Shown here piece by piece: positions 54,448 through 63,870 of a stretch of DNA of 64,000 nucleotides. Position 1 is the stretch's first letter, and every line of letters begins with the position of its first letter. The stretch is taken from the NCBI RefSeq assembly GCF_030730875.1, contig NZ_JAVAMA010000003.1, forward strand, positions 310,001 to 374,000, given 5' to 3'. A model generated the notes under the pieces. That model had not been told where the DNA came from and searched no databases. It worked only from the letters and a program-made list of their open reading frames with translations. A program made the position numbers and the translations under genes. This DNA comes from Sphingomonas sp. DG1-23 (GTDB lineage Bacteria > Pseudomonadota > Alphaproteobacteria > Sphingomonadales > Sphingomonadaceae).

Positions 54448-55742
54448 CCGCGCAGGCAGAACCCATGTGCGCCCTCCCCGCCGCGACCACGCGCGCCGTC
54501 ACGCTGCGGCTGATGCCGCTGCTCGGCCTCGTCTATCTGATCGCCTATATCGACCGGCAGAACGTCTCCTATGCCAAGCTTCAGATGGCGGCGGATCTCG
54601 GGCTCGGCGAGGCCGCATTCGGGCTTGGCGCGGCATTGTTCTTCGTCGGTTATTTCCTGTTCGAACTGCCCAGCAACCTGTTCCTGACCCGGGTCGGCGC
54701 GCCGCGCTGGTTCGCGCGGATCATGGTGAGCTGGGGCGTGGTGACCGTGCTGCTCGGCTTCACCCGCGACGCGACGCAATTCTATGTGCTGCGCTTCCTG
54801 CTCGGCGTGGCCGAGGCGGGGCTGTTTCCCGGCGTGCTCTATGCGCTGACGCTCTGGTATCCGCCCGCGCACCGCGCCCGCGCGGTCGGGCTGTTCATGA
54901 TTGCGGGGACGCTGGCCAACGCCACCGGCGCAGCGATCGGCGGCGCATTGCTCGATCTCGACGGGGCGATGGGCCTGCGCGGCTGGCAATGGCTGTTCCT
55001 CGTGACCGGGCTGCCGGCGATCCTGCTCGCCCCGGTTCTGCTCAAGCTGCTGCCGCGCGGGCCCGAACAAGCGCGGTGGCTCGACGAGGCACAGAAGGAC
55101 TGGCTGCGCGCCGAACTCGAACGCGAGCGCACGGCAGTGGAGAATGTCGGCCAGAAACAGGCGTTGCGCGCCATCACCGATCCGCGCGTGCTGATGCTGT
55201 CGCTCACCTTTTTCGGCTTCCCGCTGGCCGCTTATGGGCTGAGCTACTGGCTGCCGACGATCGTGCGCGACATGGGGGTGTCGAACACCGCGAACGGTCT
55301 CCTCAACGGCCTGTTGTGGCTGTTCGTCGGCGTGACCTTGTGGCTGGTGCCGCGCGACGCGGCCCGGCGCGGCAGCGCCCGCTGGCACGGCGTGATCCCG
55401 CCGCTGATCGGCGCCGCGGCGCTGGCCGCCAGCGTGGTGCTGCCCGGATCGGGGCTCAAATTCGCCGCGCTGACCCTGGCTGCCTGCGCGATCTTCGCGG
55501 GCCAGCCGATCTTCTGGACGCTGCCGCCGCGCTTCCTGAGCGGCACCGGCGCCGCCGCCGGCTTCGCGGTGATCAACGCAACCGGCAATCTCGGCGGGTT
55601 CGCCGCGCAGGCGCTGGTGCCGCGGATCGCGACCGCCTCGGGCAGCGCTTTCGCGCCGATGCTGTTCCTTGCCGCCGGACTGGTTCTGGTCGCGATCGGC
55701 GTCTTTTTGATCGACCGGCGCCTGTCGCGCACCCGCGCGTAA
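54444..55742 (+). CDS. MFS transporter (ACS family: anion/sugar-acid symporter)
   Basis: A 432-residue transporter with twelve predicted helices and the MFS signature (DRQNVSYAKLQMAADLG), typical of the ACS/phthalate/galactonate group. FELPSNLFLTRVGAPRWFARIMVSWG and LFPGVLYALTLWYPPAHRARAVGLF are family landmarks. Translationally coupled (ATGA) to the sulfatase, so it probably takes up the desulfated sugar or uronate. Confidence 0.9.
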   Translation: MTAQAEPMCALPAATTRAVTLRLMPLLGLVYLIAYIDRQNVSYAKLQMAADLGLGEAAFGLGAALFFVGYFLFELPSNLFLTRVGAPRWFARIMVSWGVVTVLLGFTRDATQFYVLRFLLGVAEAGLFPGVLYALTLWYPPAHRARAVGLFMIAGTLANATGAAIGGALLDLDGAMGLRGWQWLFLVTGLPAILLAPVLLKLLPRGPEQARWLDEAQKDWLRAELERERTAVENVGQKQALRAITDPRVLMLSLTFFGFPLAAYGLSYWLPTIVRDMGVSNTANGLLNGLLWLFVGVTLWLVPRDAARRGSARWHGVIPPLIGAAALAASVVLPGSGLKFAALTLAACAIFAGQPIFWTLPPRFLSGTGAAAGFAVINATGNLGGFAAQALVPRIATASGSAFAPMLFLAAGLVLVAIGVFLIDRRLSRTRA

Positions 55743-55751
55743 CGAATCCGC

Positions 55752-57182
55752 TCAGTCGGCCGGCGGCGCGGGCTCGCCGTCGATCGGTCCCTCCTCGAAA
55801 TGCGGCTTGCCGGCGACGGCGTGGTCGTCCTTCTGCGCCGCCCGCCAGCCGGCGAGGCGCGTGCGCAAACCCTTCAGGACGCGGGCATAATGCGGATCGG
55901 CCGCGAGATTATGCTGCTCCTGCGGATCGGCCGCGAGATCGTACAGCTCCTCGCCGGGACGACGATAATAATTGTCGACGATCGCCTTGGCCGCCGGATC
56001 GGATGCCGCGGCCTTGCGCCATGACGGAAAATACTTCCCCGAATCCACGCGCTTCACCCATTGGTCGATATGGGTGGTGTAGGCATATTCGGGGTGCAGA
56101 TTGTGGATGTACTTCCAGCGATCGGTGCGGACGCTGCGCATCGGATAGACGTTGATGCTGCCGTCATTGTTATGCGTGGTGAAGATCTCGCTGCGCCCCC
56201 GAAACTTGACCTTGCTCCGCAGCGCCCCCGCAAATGACCGGCCGTCGATGTCCCCGGCGGGCTTGCCGCCGGCGACGTCGACCAGGGTCGGAAGGATATC
56301 GACCCAGCTGACCATCGCATCGGTGCGCGCGCCGGGCACGACATGGCCGCGCCAGCGCACGATCATCGGCACACGGATGCCGGTGTCGTAGAGATTCCAT
56401 TTGCCGAACGGCCATTGCGCGCCGTGATCGGACGAGAACAGCACGAACGTATCGGGACCGAGCACGCTGTCAACCGTGTCCAGCGTATCGCCCAGCTCCC
56501 GATCGAGCCGGGAGATCGCCGCATAATAGCGCGCCCGCGCATCGCGCGTGACCGGCGTGTCGACGGTCTTGGCGGGCAGCGCGATCGCCGCGGGCTGAAA
56601 GCCTTCAGTCGTCTCGGGCCACGGAACGTGCGGCCAGTTGCTGCCGATGAAGATCGCCAGCGGCTTCCTGTCCTTGCGCGCCTTGAGCCAGCGGATCGCC
56701 GAGGGCACGCCTTCGGGATCGTGGAACTTGTCGTGCTCGAAATGATCGAACCCGTACATCCCGGTCTGCTGATAATGCGAGACCTTGCCGAACGCGACGA
56801 CCTCATAGCCGAGATCATGCAGATAGGAGGGCAGTTTGCGCACGTCCCGGCGCGGCGCGGACTGGTTCGCCTCGGCGCCGTTGCGCGCGGGCATCAGCCC
56901 GGTCAGCAGCGCCGCGCGGCTGGGCGCGCACGCCGGCGAGGCGACGAAGGCGCGATCGAACGCGAGCCCTTCCGCGGCCAGCTTGGCGATGTTCGGCGCG
57001 CGCGCATTGGTGTCGCCCCAGGGCGGAACGTCGTTGCCGAGATCGTCGGCGAGGAAGATCACCAGATTGGGCCGCGCCGGCGCCTCGGCCTTTTGCCTGT
57101 CGCGGGCCAGAGCACCCGCCTGGCTCAGGGCCACCAGCGACGCAGTCGCCAGCGCGGATCGCAGGGCAGATCGCAATATCAT
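55752..57182 (-). CDS. Sulfatase, Cys-type, exported
   Basis: A 476-residue sulfatase: signal peptide LVALSQAGALA, metal pair Asp46-Asp47 (LADDLGND), modification site SPACAPSRAALLTG with Cys85, GKVSHYQ, GSNWPHVPWP, SSDHGAQWPFGKWNLYDTG, and late RWKYIHN. The CAPSR motif is fully consensus. The group includes iduronate/choline-like sulfatases. ATG at 57182 preceded by GGAG. Last gene of the ECF-FecR-receptor operon, 24 bp after the receptor stop, and convergent with the transporter gene. Confidence 0.92.
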   Translation of the reverse strand: MILRSALRSALATASLVALSQAGALARDRQKAEAPARPNLVIFLADDLGNDVPPWGDTNARAPNIAKLAAEGLAFDRAFVASPACAPSRAALLTGLMPARNGAEANQSAPRRDVRKLPSYLHDLGYEVVAFGKVSHYQQTGMYGFDHFEHDKFHDPEGVPSAIRWLKARKDRKPLAIFIGSNWPHVPWPETTEGFQPAAIALPAKTVDTPVTRDARARYYAAISRLDRELGDTLDTVDSVLGPDTFVLFSSDHGAQWPFGKWNLYDTGIRVPMIVRWRGHVVPGARTDAMVSWVDILPTLVDVAGGKPAGDIDGRSFAGALRSKVKFRGRSEIFTTHNNDGSINVYPMRSVRTDRWKYIHNLHPEYAYTTHIDQWVKRVDSGKYFPSWRKAAASDPAAKAIVDNYYRRPGEELYDLAADPQEQHNLAADPHYARVLKGLRTRLAGWRAAQKDDHAVAGKPHFEEGPIDGEPAPPAD

Positions 57183-57206
57183 ACCATTCTCCACCCGATA
57201 ACCGGC

Positions 57207-60200
57207 TCAGAAGCGCACGCGGGCGCCGATCGTGTAGGTCGCCTCGTCGCCGTACAGGACGTAATTGAGATATTCCTGTCCGCGATATTGCGACGTCCTG
57301 CTGCGCAGGATGTTGGTCCCGCCGACATCGATGCGGAACGATTTGCTCACGTCATATCCGACGCTGAAGTCCAGCCGGCCCGCGGGACGGGCGTACGAAA
57401 GCAGCACCGGCGTATAGACTTCATTGACGCGCGCGGAATCGATCGGACGGAGCTGCACGCCGCCGCTATTGTCCTCGATATAGTAGCGCGATCGATAGGT
57501 GTAGACGAGGCGGCCGCTGAGCCCGGCTTTGTCGTAGAGCAGCCCTGCGGTGTAATTGTATTTCGACACGCCGAGCAGCGGATAGCCGGCGAGCGGATCG
57601 CTTCCGGTGATCTCGGAATCGACCAGGGTGAACGCGCCCTGCACGCCAAGGCCGGACAAGGCGCCGGGCAGGAAATCGAAGAAATATTGGGCGCTGGTCT
57701 CGACGCCCTTGAGTTTGACCGAACCGACATTGCGCGGGCTCGATATCAGATAGTTCAGCCCGTCGATCGTTTCCTGCGTCGCGGAATTGACCACGCGATC
57801 CTTGATCGAGCGGTAGAAGCCGGTGACCGCGACATAGCCGCCGCGGAAATAATATTCCGCCGTGGCATCGAAGCTGTCGGACTTTTGCGGCCGCAGCTCG
57901 GGATTGCCGCGCGAGCCGGTGTTGAGCAGGAAGACGTTGCCGACCAAAGTGAGCGTCTCGGCGGGGTTGAGCGAGACGAAATCGGGGCGCCGGATCGTGC
58001 GCGACCAGGAGAGCCGGCTCTGGAAGCCGCCGGGAAACTGGAGGCGTGCCGTCGCGTTGGGGAGTAGATCCACGTCGGAAGTAGTGGCGCTCACCGGCTC
58101 GATCACCCCGCCGCTGCGGGTAAATCCGCTAATCGTCCGGTCAGTCTTGGTGACGCGCGTGCCGATCACGCCGTTCAGCGTCATTGCGCCGACCGGTATC
58201 TCGTAATTGGCCTGAGCATAGCCGGCATAGGTCGTCTCGTCGGCGTTGAATTCCTTCGTCGGATCGTAATCGGGCTGGCGCAGCGCAACCTTGAACAAAG
58301 CGCGCAGTTCGTTGCGACCTTCCTCCGAACGCAGATAGGCGGGATTGGCCCCGAGGAAAGCCGAACCATTGTTGATCCGCGGCGCGAAGGCGATCACGCC
58401 GAGGAAGTTGGACGACAGCGGCAGGGACGAGACCAGCCGCGCGGTCGCCTCGCTCGGCGTGCCGATATTGCCGAAGCCGATCGCAGCGACCGGAACGGTC
58501 TGCAGCACGCTCTGCTGATGCGCCTCGCGCTTTGCAAAGCGCAGCCCGAGCTGGAGCTGCTGGAGCAATCCGCCAATCTCATAGCTGCCGTCCAGCTTGG
58601 TCTGGAACAGCGATCCGTCGACATAAGTGAAATTCTGGTTGAACGAGTTGCGCAGCGACAAATTGGCCGAGCTCGGCGGAATCGCGGGATCGAGCGTAAT
58701 CCGCGGGCCGTTGTCCACATCGGTCTCGAGCAAAAGTGTCGAGACGCGCTGCCCGACCTCGGCGTTCACATTCTCGGTGAACGCGCTCGACGTCTGATAC
58801 GCGACATCGAGCGTCACCCTCGCCGGGCCCTGATCGTAATTCAGGCCGCCGGCGATCATCTTGTTGCGCTGGGTCACCTGGTTCGACGACGAATTCTGAT
58901 TGACCACGATATTGTTGAAGCGCGCGCTCTTGATGTCGCACAAGGTCTGCACGGTGAACGGCTGGAGCGACCGGGTGCCGTCCGCGTTGTTGACGATGGT
59001 CGGATTGGTCCCGCCCGCATTGACCCGGGTCTGAAAGCAATCGTCGCTGGCGACCACGTCGGTCATCGTGGTGCCGTTGGTGAAAGGCTGCGGATTGAAT
59101 CCGGCAAAGCCCGTCGTGGTGCGAAAATAGGTGTACAGCCCCTCGGCATAGGCCTGCAGCGAAGGCGAGGCCTGCCACTGGATCGCGCCATTGGCCTGCC
59201 AGCGCGTCACCGCGCCGACATCGGGCATGTTCTGGATCACCTGCGGGATCAGATAGCCGGGGCTGTTGAGCGGTGCGCTTCCCGAGCTGCGGCGGTCGGT
59301 CATGTTGCTGGCGCTGCGGATCGTGTCGGCATGCGAATAGGTGGCGTTGGCCAGCACGCCGATCTCGCCGATCCCGGTGTCGAACCGGGTCGTCGCCAGC
59401 GCGCCGAACTGCGGGTTGCTGGAATCGACCGCGACGCCGTAATTGTTGCGCGCGCTGAGCACGACGGTGGTGTCGCGGAAGCTGAACGGCCGGTTGAGCT
59501 TGAGGTCGATCGCCCCGGCCACGCCGCCTTCGATCTGGTCTGCGGCCTGCGACTTGAAGGCGTCGATCCGCGCGAGCGCTTCCGCCGGCACGTCCTGAAG
59601 ATCGAAGCCACGGCCGGTCGAGGTGAAGACCTCGCGCCCGTTCACCATGGTGAGGATATCGGTGAGACCGCGGATGCGGACGCTCGACAGTTCGTTGTTG
59701 CGGTCGTTCTGGACCTGGATGCCCGGCACGCGCTGGAGCGCCGAGGCGACGGTGGGGTCGGGCAGCTTGCCGATATCGGTGGCGACGATCGAATCCACCA
59801 CCTGCACCGAGGTCCGCTTGACGTCGGCTGCGCGCTCGAGCGAATTGCGGATTCCGGTCACGACGATGTCCTGCTCCTCGTCGGCGGAGTCCTCCGCTGC
59901 GGGGATCTGGACGGGCTCCGTGCCGCTTTGGGCAATGGGCGCCGATTGAACGCCTGCCGGCACCGAAGCGATTTTCCGGTCCAGCGCGCCGCGTTGCCTG
60001 AGCACGACCTTGGTACCGGACATCACCGGGACGAGATCGGTCCCGGCGAGCAATGCGCGCAGCGCCGCCGCGATATCCATCACTCCCTTGACGCGATTGA
60101 CCGAAACGCCGTCGGCGATCGTGCCCGATACGAGGATCTGAATGCCGGCCTGACGCGCGAACAGGGGTATGCCGGTGCTCGCGGGCTGCGGTGCGACGTC

Positions 60201-60290
60201 GAACTGCCGGACTTGCGCCATCGCTTGCGCGGCGGTCGCGGAACCACAGAAGATTGCCGCGCCGGCCAACAGATAACGCGTACGAGACAC
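57207..60290 (-). CDS. TonB-dependent receptor with STN domain, oligosaccharide type
   Basis: A 1027-residue receptor: signal peptide, STN domain at about 30-105 (FDVAPQPASTGIPLFARQAGIQILVSGTI...VVLRQ), linker, TonB-box-like DIVVTGIRNSLERAADVKR, plug with VASALQRVPGIQVQNDRNNELSSVRIRGLTD and a large barrel ending IGARVRF. Size and plug type fit Caulobacter-type glycan receptors. GTG start at 60290 with GGGGAGGG upstream. Genetic linkage to sulfatase, FGE and GH43 genes suggests a sulfated oligosaccharide ligand. Confidence 0.94.
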   Translation of the reverse strand: MSRTRYLLAGAAIFCGSATAAQAMAQVRQFDVAPQPASTGIPLFARQAGIQILVSGTIADGVSVNRVKGVMDIAAALRALLAGTDLVPVMSGTKVVLRQRGALDRKIASVPAGVQSAPIAQSGTEPVQIPAAEDSADEEQDIVVTGIRNSLERAADVKRTSVQVVDSIVATDIGKLPDPTVASALQRVPGIQVQNDRNNELSSVRIRGLTDILTMVNGREVFTSTGRGFDLQDVPAEALARIDAFKSQAADQIEGGVAGAIDLKLNRPFSFRDTTVVLSARNNYGVAVDSSNPQFGALATTRFDTGIGEIGVLANATYSHADTIRSASNMTDRRSSGSAPLNSPGYLIPQVIQNMPDVGAVTRWQANGAIQWQASPSLQAYAEGLYTYFRTTTGFAGFNPQPFTNGTTMTDVVASDDCFQTRVNAGGTNPTIVNNADGTRSLQPFTVQTLCDIKSARFNNIVVNQNSSSNQVTQRNKMIAGGLNYDQGPARVTLDVAYQTSSAFTENVNAEVGQRVSTLLLETDVDNGPRITLDPAIPPSSANLSLRNSFNQNFTYVDGSLFQTKLDGSYEIGGLLQQLQLGLRFAKREAHQQSVLQTVPVAAIGFGNIGTPSEATARLVSSLPLSSNFLGVIAFAPRINNGSAFLGANPAYLRSEEGRNELRALFKVALRQPDYDPTKEFNADETTYAGYAQANYEIPVGAMTLNGVIGTRVTKTDRTISGFTRSGGVIEPVSATTSDVDLLPNATARLQFPGGFQSRLSWSRTIRRPDFVSLNPAETLTLVGNVFLLNTGSRGNPELRPQKSDSFDATAEYYFRGGYVAVTGFYRSIKDRVVNSATQETIDGLNYLISSPRNVGSVKLKGVETSAQYFFDFLPGALSGLGVQGAFTLVDSEITGSDPLAGYPLLGVSKYNYTAGLLYDKAGLSGRLVYTYRSRYYIEDNSGGVQLRPIDSARVNEVYTPVLLSYARPAGRLDFSVGYDVSKSFRIDVGGTNILRSRTSQYRGQEYLNYVLYGDEATYTIGARVRF

Positions 60291-60365
60291 TCGACCCTCC
60301 CCAGCACATGATCGCGCCAGCTTCGGTGGCGCTCTATCCCAAGAGTCGGATCCCCTCGGTTTCCG

Positions 60366-61310
60366 TCAGCGCGGCGCGGCGGTTTTTCGCGCGATGCGAA
60401 TTTCCGTGGGACCGGCCGTCACCTCGACGTCGAGCGATGCCGCGAGCATCGCCGCGAAGTCGGCGGGCTTGTCGATCTTGAACAGTCCCACCAGCCGCTC
60501 GTCGGCAAGGCCGGGATCGGCGAGCACCATTTGCTGGCGATTGTAGCGATTGAACTGGGCGATCGCCTCCGCGAGCGACTCGTTCTCGAGCGAGATCTCG
60601 CCATTGCGCCATGCCAGCGCACGCTCGATGTCTTCCGGCGCGGATCCGATCACCGGGCCGGCCGCAGCCGACCGGAAATTCGCGAATTGCCCGGCTTGCA
60701 GGATGGTCATCATCCCCGAGGAGTCGCTCGGCCAGACCGCCACGGCGCCCTCGGTGACCGCCACCTGCACCCCGTCCCCACCGCGAATCACCGAAAAGGC
60801 AGTCCCGACGGCGCGTGCCTGCGCGATGCCGGCATCGACGAGGAACGGGCGGGTTCGGTCCTTGGCGACCTGAAACCAGGCCTGACCTTGCTCGAGCTCG
60901 ATACGACGACTGTCGCTGTCCAGCCGGATGCGCAATTCGCTGTTGGTATTGATCGTCGCGATCGAGCCGTCCTCCAGCGGCAGGCGACGGATCTCGCCGC
61001 GCGCGGTAGCGACATAGCGGCTGCCGCGAGGCCAGCCGATCGCCGCGGCGACTCCGGCCGCGATCGCGCCACCCCCGCCGGCCAGCATCCAGCGGCGCGT
61101 CGGCAATCGGGCCGGGCGCGCCGGCGGCATGGCGGCATCCTCCGCCACCAGCGCGCATTCGATCGCGCTCAGCCCTGCCATCGCGCGCAGCAGCGCACCG
61201 CGACGGCGCGGATCCTGCGCGAGCCAGTCGTCGAGCCTGGCCCGCCCGTCCGAATCGAGCGGGTGTCGCACCGCCCAGTCCGCTGCCTCTTCCTCAATGC
61301 GATCGTGCAT
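60366..61310 (-). CDS. FecR-family anti-sigma/sigma regulator
   Basis: A 314-residue FecR protein: N-terminal DUF4880-like domain (EEEAADWAVRHPLDSDGRARLDDWLAQDPRRRGALLRAMA), a transmembrane helix near residues 75-95 (LAGGGGAIAAGVAAAIG) and periplasmic FecR domain (RPFLVDAGIAQARAVGTAFSVI), with a C-terminal STN-like tail. Overlaps the sigma gene by 17 bp and precedes the receptor gene by 75 bp. Confidence 0.93.
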   Translation of the reverse strand: MHDRIEEEAADWAVRHPLDSDGRARLDDWLAQDPRRRGALLRAMAGLSAIECALVAEDAAMPPARPARLPTRRWMLAGGGGAIAAGVAAAIGWPRGSRYVATARGEIRRLPLEDGSIATINTNSELRIRLDSDSRRIELEQGQAWFQVAKDRTRPFLVDAGIAQARAVGTAFSVIRGGDGVQVAVTEGAVAVWPSDSSGMMTILQAGQFANFRSAAAGPVIGSAPEDIERALAWRNGEISLENESLAEAIAQFNRYNRQQMVLADPGLADERLVGLFKIDKPADFAAMLAASLDVEVTAGPTEIRIARKTAAPR

Positions 61311-61860
61311 GACGGTTCCCCGCTGGCATGACGGTCTCGGGTTCGGGCACGGTCATGAGCTTCAGGACCGCCCGCAAACTCCGGCTGGCATCGTTCTCGA
61401 CGATCGCCTCGCTCACGCCGAGGGCATTCGCGATCTCCTTCTGGCTCAGGCCATCGACCTTGCGCATGATGAAGATACGCCGGGCGCGCTCCGACAATGT
61501 CGCGAGCGCTTCCTGCAAGCGGCCCAGATCCTGCCGTGCCGACGCAATTCTCTCAGGCGTGAGCGCACTGCTCTCGATCTCCGCGTCAAAGGTGTCGGAA
61601 AGCGTCTCGAGGCGCACCACCGAGGCGCGCTTGCGCTGCTGTCGGGCGAAGTTACGCGCGATCGTGAAGAGATAGGCACGCGGCTCGGCGATCCGGGTGA
61701 CGTCGCTGAGCTGCGCGAGGCGGCAATAGCATTCCTGGACGATGTCCTCGACGTCGACCGCCGCGACGAAGCGCCGCTGCAGCCAGATCCGCAGGTCGCG
61801 CTCGTGGGGCAGGATCTCGCGTCCTACCCACTCTGCCAAAGTCTCCCGATCGCCGGCCAT
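61294..61860 (-). CDS. ECF sigma factor, FecI-like
   Basis: A 188-residue sigma factor with region 2 (VDVEDIVQECYCRLAQL, PRAYLFTIARNFARQQRKR) and region 4 (LSERARRIFIMRKVDGLSQKEIANALGVSEAIVENDASRSLRAVLKL). ATG at 61860 lies behind GGTGAGAGGAGG; an upstream frame extension is not needed. Head of the FecR-receptor-sulfatase operon; together the three proteins form a complete cell-surface signalling set. Confidence 0.93.
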   Translation of the reverse strand: MAGDRETLAEWVGREILPHERDLRIWLQRRFVAAVDVEDIVQECYCRLAQLSDVTRIAEPRAYLFTIARNFARQQRKRASVVRLETLSDTFDAEIESSALTPERIASARQDLGRLQEALATLSERARRIFIMRKVDGLSQKEIANALGVSEAIVENDASRSLRAVLKLMTVPEPETVMPAGNRHARSH

Positions 61861-61946
61861 GCGCCTCCTCTCACCTCTTACGAGTCGCTTGGGCAGCCTT
61901 TCCTTCAATGCGGGCGCGAAATTATTCTATTGGGCGCGCGCGAGCT

Positions 61947-63848
61947 TCAATCGCGGAGGGTGCCGATCCGCGGAACCCCGATCGACGCCGGATCGCCAAT
62001 GTCGATAGGCACCAGCCCGAACTGCATCCGCCAGGGCGCGGTCGGGTCGTTGCCGAACATCGTGTACCAATAGCGGCCCTGTTTGTCGGCGAACGCAGTG
62101 CCGTGACCGCCGTGCGGCGCGCCCATCCGGCGCTGGCTGTAGGGGCCGAACAGCGATTTCGACGTGCCGTACATCATGTCGTAGGTGCCATGGGTGCGCA
62201 GCGGGCCATGCCATTCGGCGCCGGTGAGAAAATAGACGCCGTTCACCTTGATCAGGCCATTGCCTTCATAGCCGACCGCGTCGCCGTCCACATCGACCAG
62301 CTTGCGCACGGGTCCGTCGAAGCCGTCCCGCGCGGCATTGAGCCTGGCGATCCTGCCGCCGCCCCACAGGAAATAGAGGCCGTCGTCATCCTCGAACGGG
62401 AAGCCGTCGATCCCCTCGACCAGATAGCTTTTGGTGACGTTGGCATAGGGGCCTTCGGCCTTGCCGCTGGTCGAGCGATAGAGCCAGGTCTTGCCCCCGA
62501 CGCCGCGCTCCATCACCGAGAAGGCCAGATAGAAGGTCTTGTCGCGTTCGACCCATTTGATCTCGGGCGCCCAGAGCTCGGCGATGTTCTTGCCGAAATC
62601 ATAGCCCATGCCTTGCCAGCGCCAGACGAAGCCGACTTCGTCCCATCGCTCGAGATCGGCCGAACGCCAGAGTTTCACGCCCCCTTCCGGCTTGTGATAG
62701 CCATAGCCGTCGAGCGTTCCGACCAGATAATAATAGCCGTCGCCGCCGAGCGTGACCGAAGGATCGCGCATCGTCTCGCCGGTGATCAGCGGCTTGCGCG
62801 CCGCGACTGCGCTGTCCTCGGTGATCGCCGACGCCGCCTGACGCAGCCGCCCGTCGGGCGCGCGCTCGAGCGGGACGAGACCAACCTGCTCGCAGAACAA
62901 GGCGAAGCCGTCATCACACCTGGGATTATATGCCGCCGCGAGCCGGCCATCGCGGAACCGCACGACCGAACCGCGACCGGCATGCGGAACGGCGAGCATG
63001 CGCCGCGTGAAAGGGCCGTACGGCGTCGGCGCTTCGGCCATGAACAGATCCTCGGTCGCGGTGCGCATGCGCCCGGTCACTTCGCTCGCGGCGAGCACGT
63101 AGCGATCGCCGTCACGGAACATCGTCGTGCCGGCCCGACCGACGCGCGTGCGCACCGGCCAGTCCTTGCCGACCGGCGGGTGCTCGGCGAACAGCTTCTG
63201 ATCGGGCTTGAGGAAGCGCGGCGCCTCGGCGAGTCCCGCGAAGCCGGGCTTCAGCCGCGCGATATAGCCGCCGCCCCAGAGCAGATAGCCCGCGCCGTCG
63301 CGATCGACGAAGAGCGACGCATCGGCCGCGTCTTCGACCAGGCAGGGTGAAGCGGCGAAGCTGCCGCCCGGATCGGCCACGGCGCCGGCGGCGATGCGGG
63401 CGCAGCCCGTCTTGTCCGAGAAAGCGAGATAGAGCCTGTCGCCGGCGACCGTCACCGACGGCGCGAGATAGCGTTCGGAAACGTCGCCCGGAACGATGCC
63501 GTTGCCGCTGATCCTGGCCGGGCCCCACCCCTTCCACGCCGTCGCGTCCCGCGCCGTCGTCCACAGCTCCACGCCGTGGCGCGCGTAACTGCGCAGCGTG
63601 GTGCCGGTGAGGATGAAGCCTCCGTCGGGCATCATCGCGATCGACGCATCGCCGATCGGCCGTTCGGAAAAGAACGGCATGATCGGCTTCGCGTCGGCGG
63701 CGGGCATCACCACCGCATTGCGATCCATCGAAGGGTGATCGGCGAAGATGTCGTCGGCCACCGCTTTCTTGAACTGCTGCGCCAGCGCCGCTGGCGTGAC
63801 GCAGAGCGCAGCGGGCAGCAGCGTGGAGAGCAGCAGGCGGTAGTGCAT
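61947..63848 (-). CDS. GH43-like protein with two propeller domains, exported
   Basis: A 633-residue exported protein (signal CVTPAALAQ). The C-terminal half is a recognisable GH43-type five-bladed propeller: Asp in ETMRDPSVTLGGDGYYYLVGT, WAPEIKWV, DGFPFEDDDGLYFLWGGG and the Glu in YEGNGLIKVNGVYFLTGA. The N-terminal half looks like a second, weaker propeller (RYLAPSVTVAG, LWGGGYIARL, RDGDRYVLAAS), without an obvious acid pair. Family members cleave arabinose, xylose or galactose. ATG at 63848. Upstream, only 22 bp away, the end of another gene on the same strand is visible. Confidence 0.85.
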   Translation of the reverse strand: MHYRLLLSTLLPAALCVTPAALAQQFKKAVADDIFADHPSMDRNAVVMPAADAKPIMPFFSERPIGDASIAMMPDGGFILTGTTLRSYARHGVELWTTARDATAWKGWGPARISGNGIVPGDVSERYLAPSVTVAGDRLYLAFSDKTGCARIAAGAVADPGGSFAASPCLVEDAADASLFVDRDGAGYLLWGGGYIARLKPGFAGLAEAPRFLKPDQKLFAEHPPVGKDWPVRTRVGRAGTTMFRDGDRYVLAASEVTGRMRTATEDLFMAEAPTPYGPFTRRMLAVPHAGRGSVVRFRDGRLAAAYNPRCDDGFALFCEQVGLVPLERAPDGRLRQAASAITEDSAVAARKPLITGETMRDPSVTLGGDGYYYLVGTLDGYGYHKPEGGVKLWRSADLERWDEVGFVWRWQGMGYDFGKNIAELWAPEIKWVERDKTFYLAFSVMERGVGGKTWLYRSTSGKAEGPYANVTKSYLVEGIDGFPFEDDDGLYFLWGGGRIARLNAARDGFDGPVRKLVDVDGDAVGYEGNGLIKVNGVYFLTGAEWHGPLRTHGTYDMMYGTSKSLFGPYSQRRMGAPHGGHGTAFADKQGRYWYTMFGNDPTAPWRMQFGLVPIDIGDPASIGVPRIGTLRD

Positions 63849-63870
63849 ATTCGTCACTTTCTCTGCCTCC

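Noticed and set aside
58518..60311. Long plus-strand frame antisense to the STN-type receptor
   Set aside because: It is an antisense shadow of the receptor gene, rich in Arg/Ala/Gly, with no domain pattern or ribosome-binding site.
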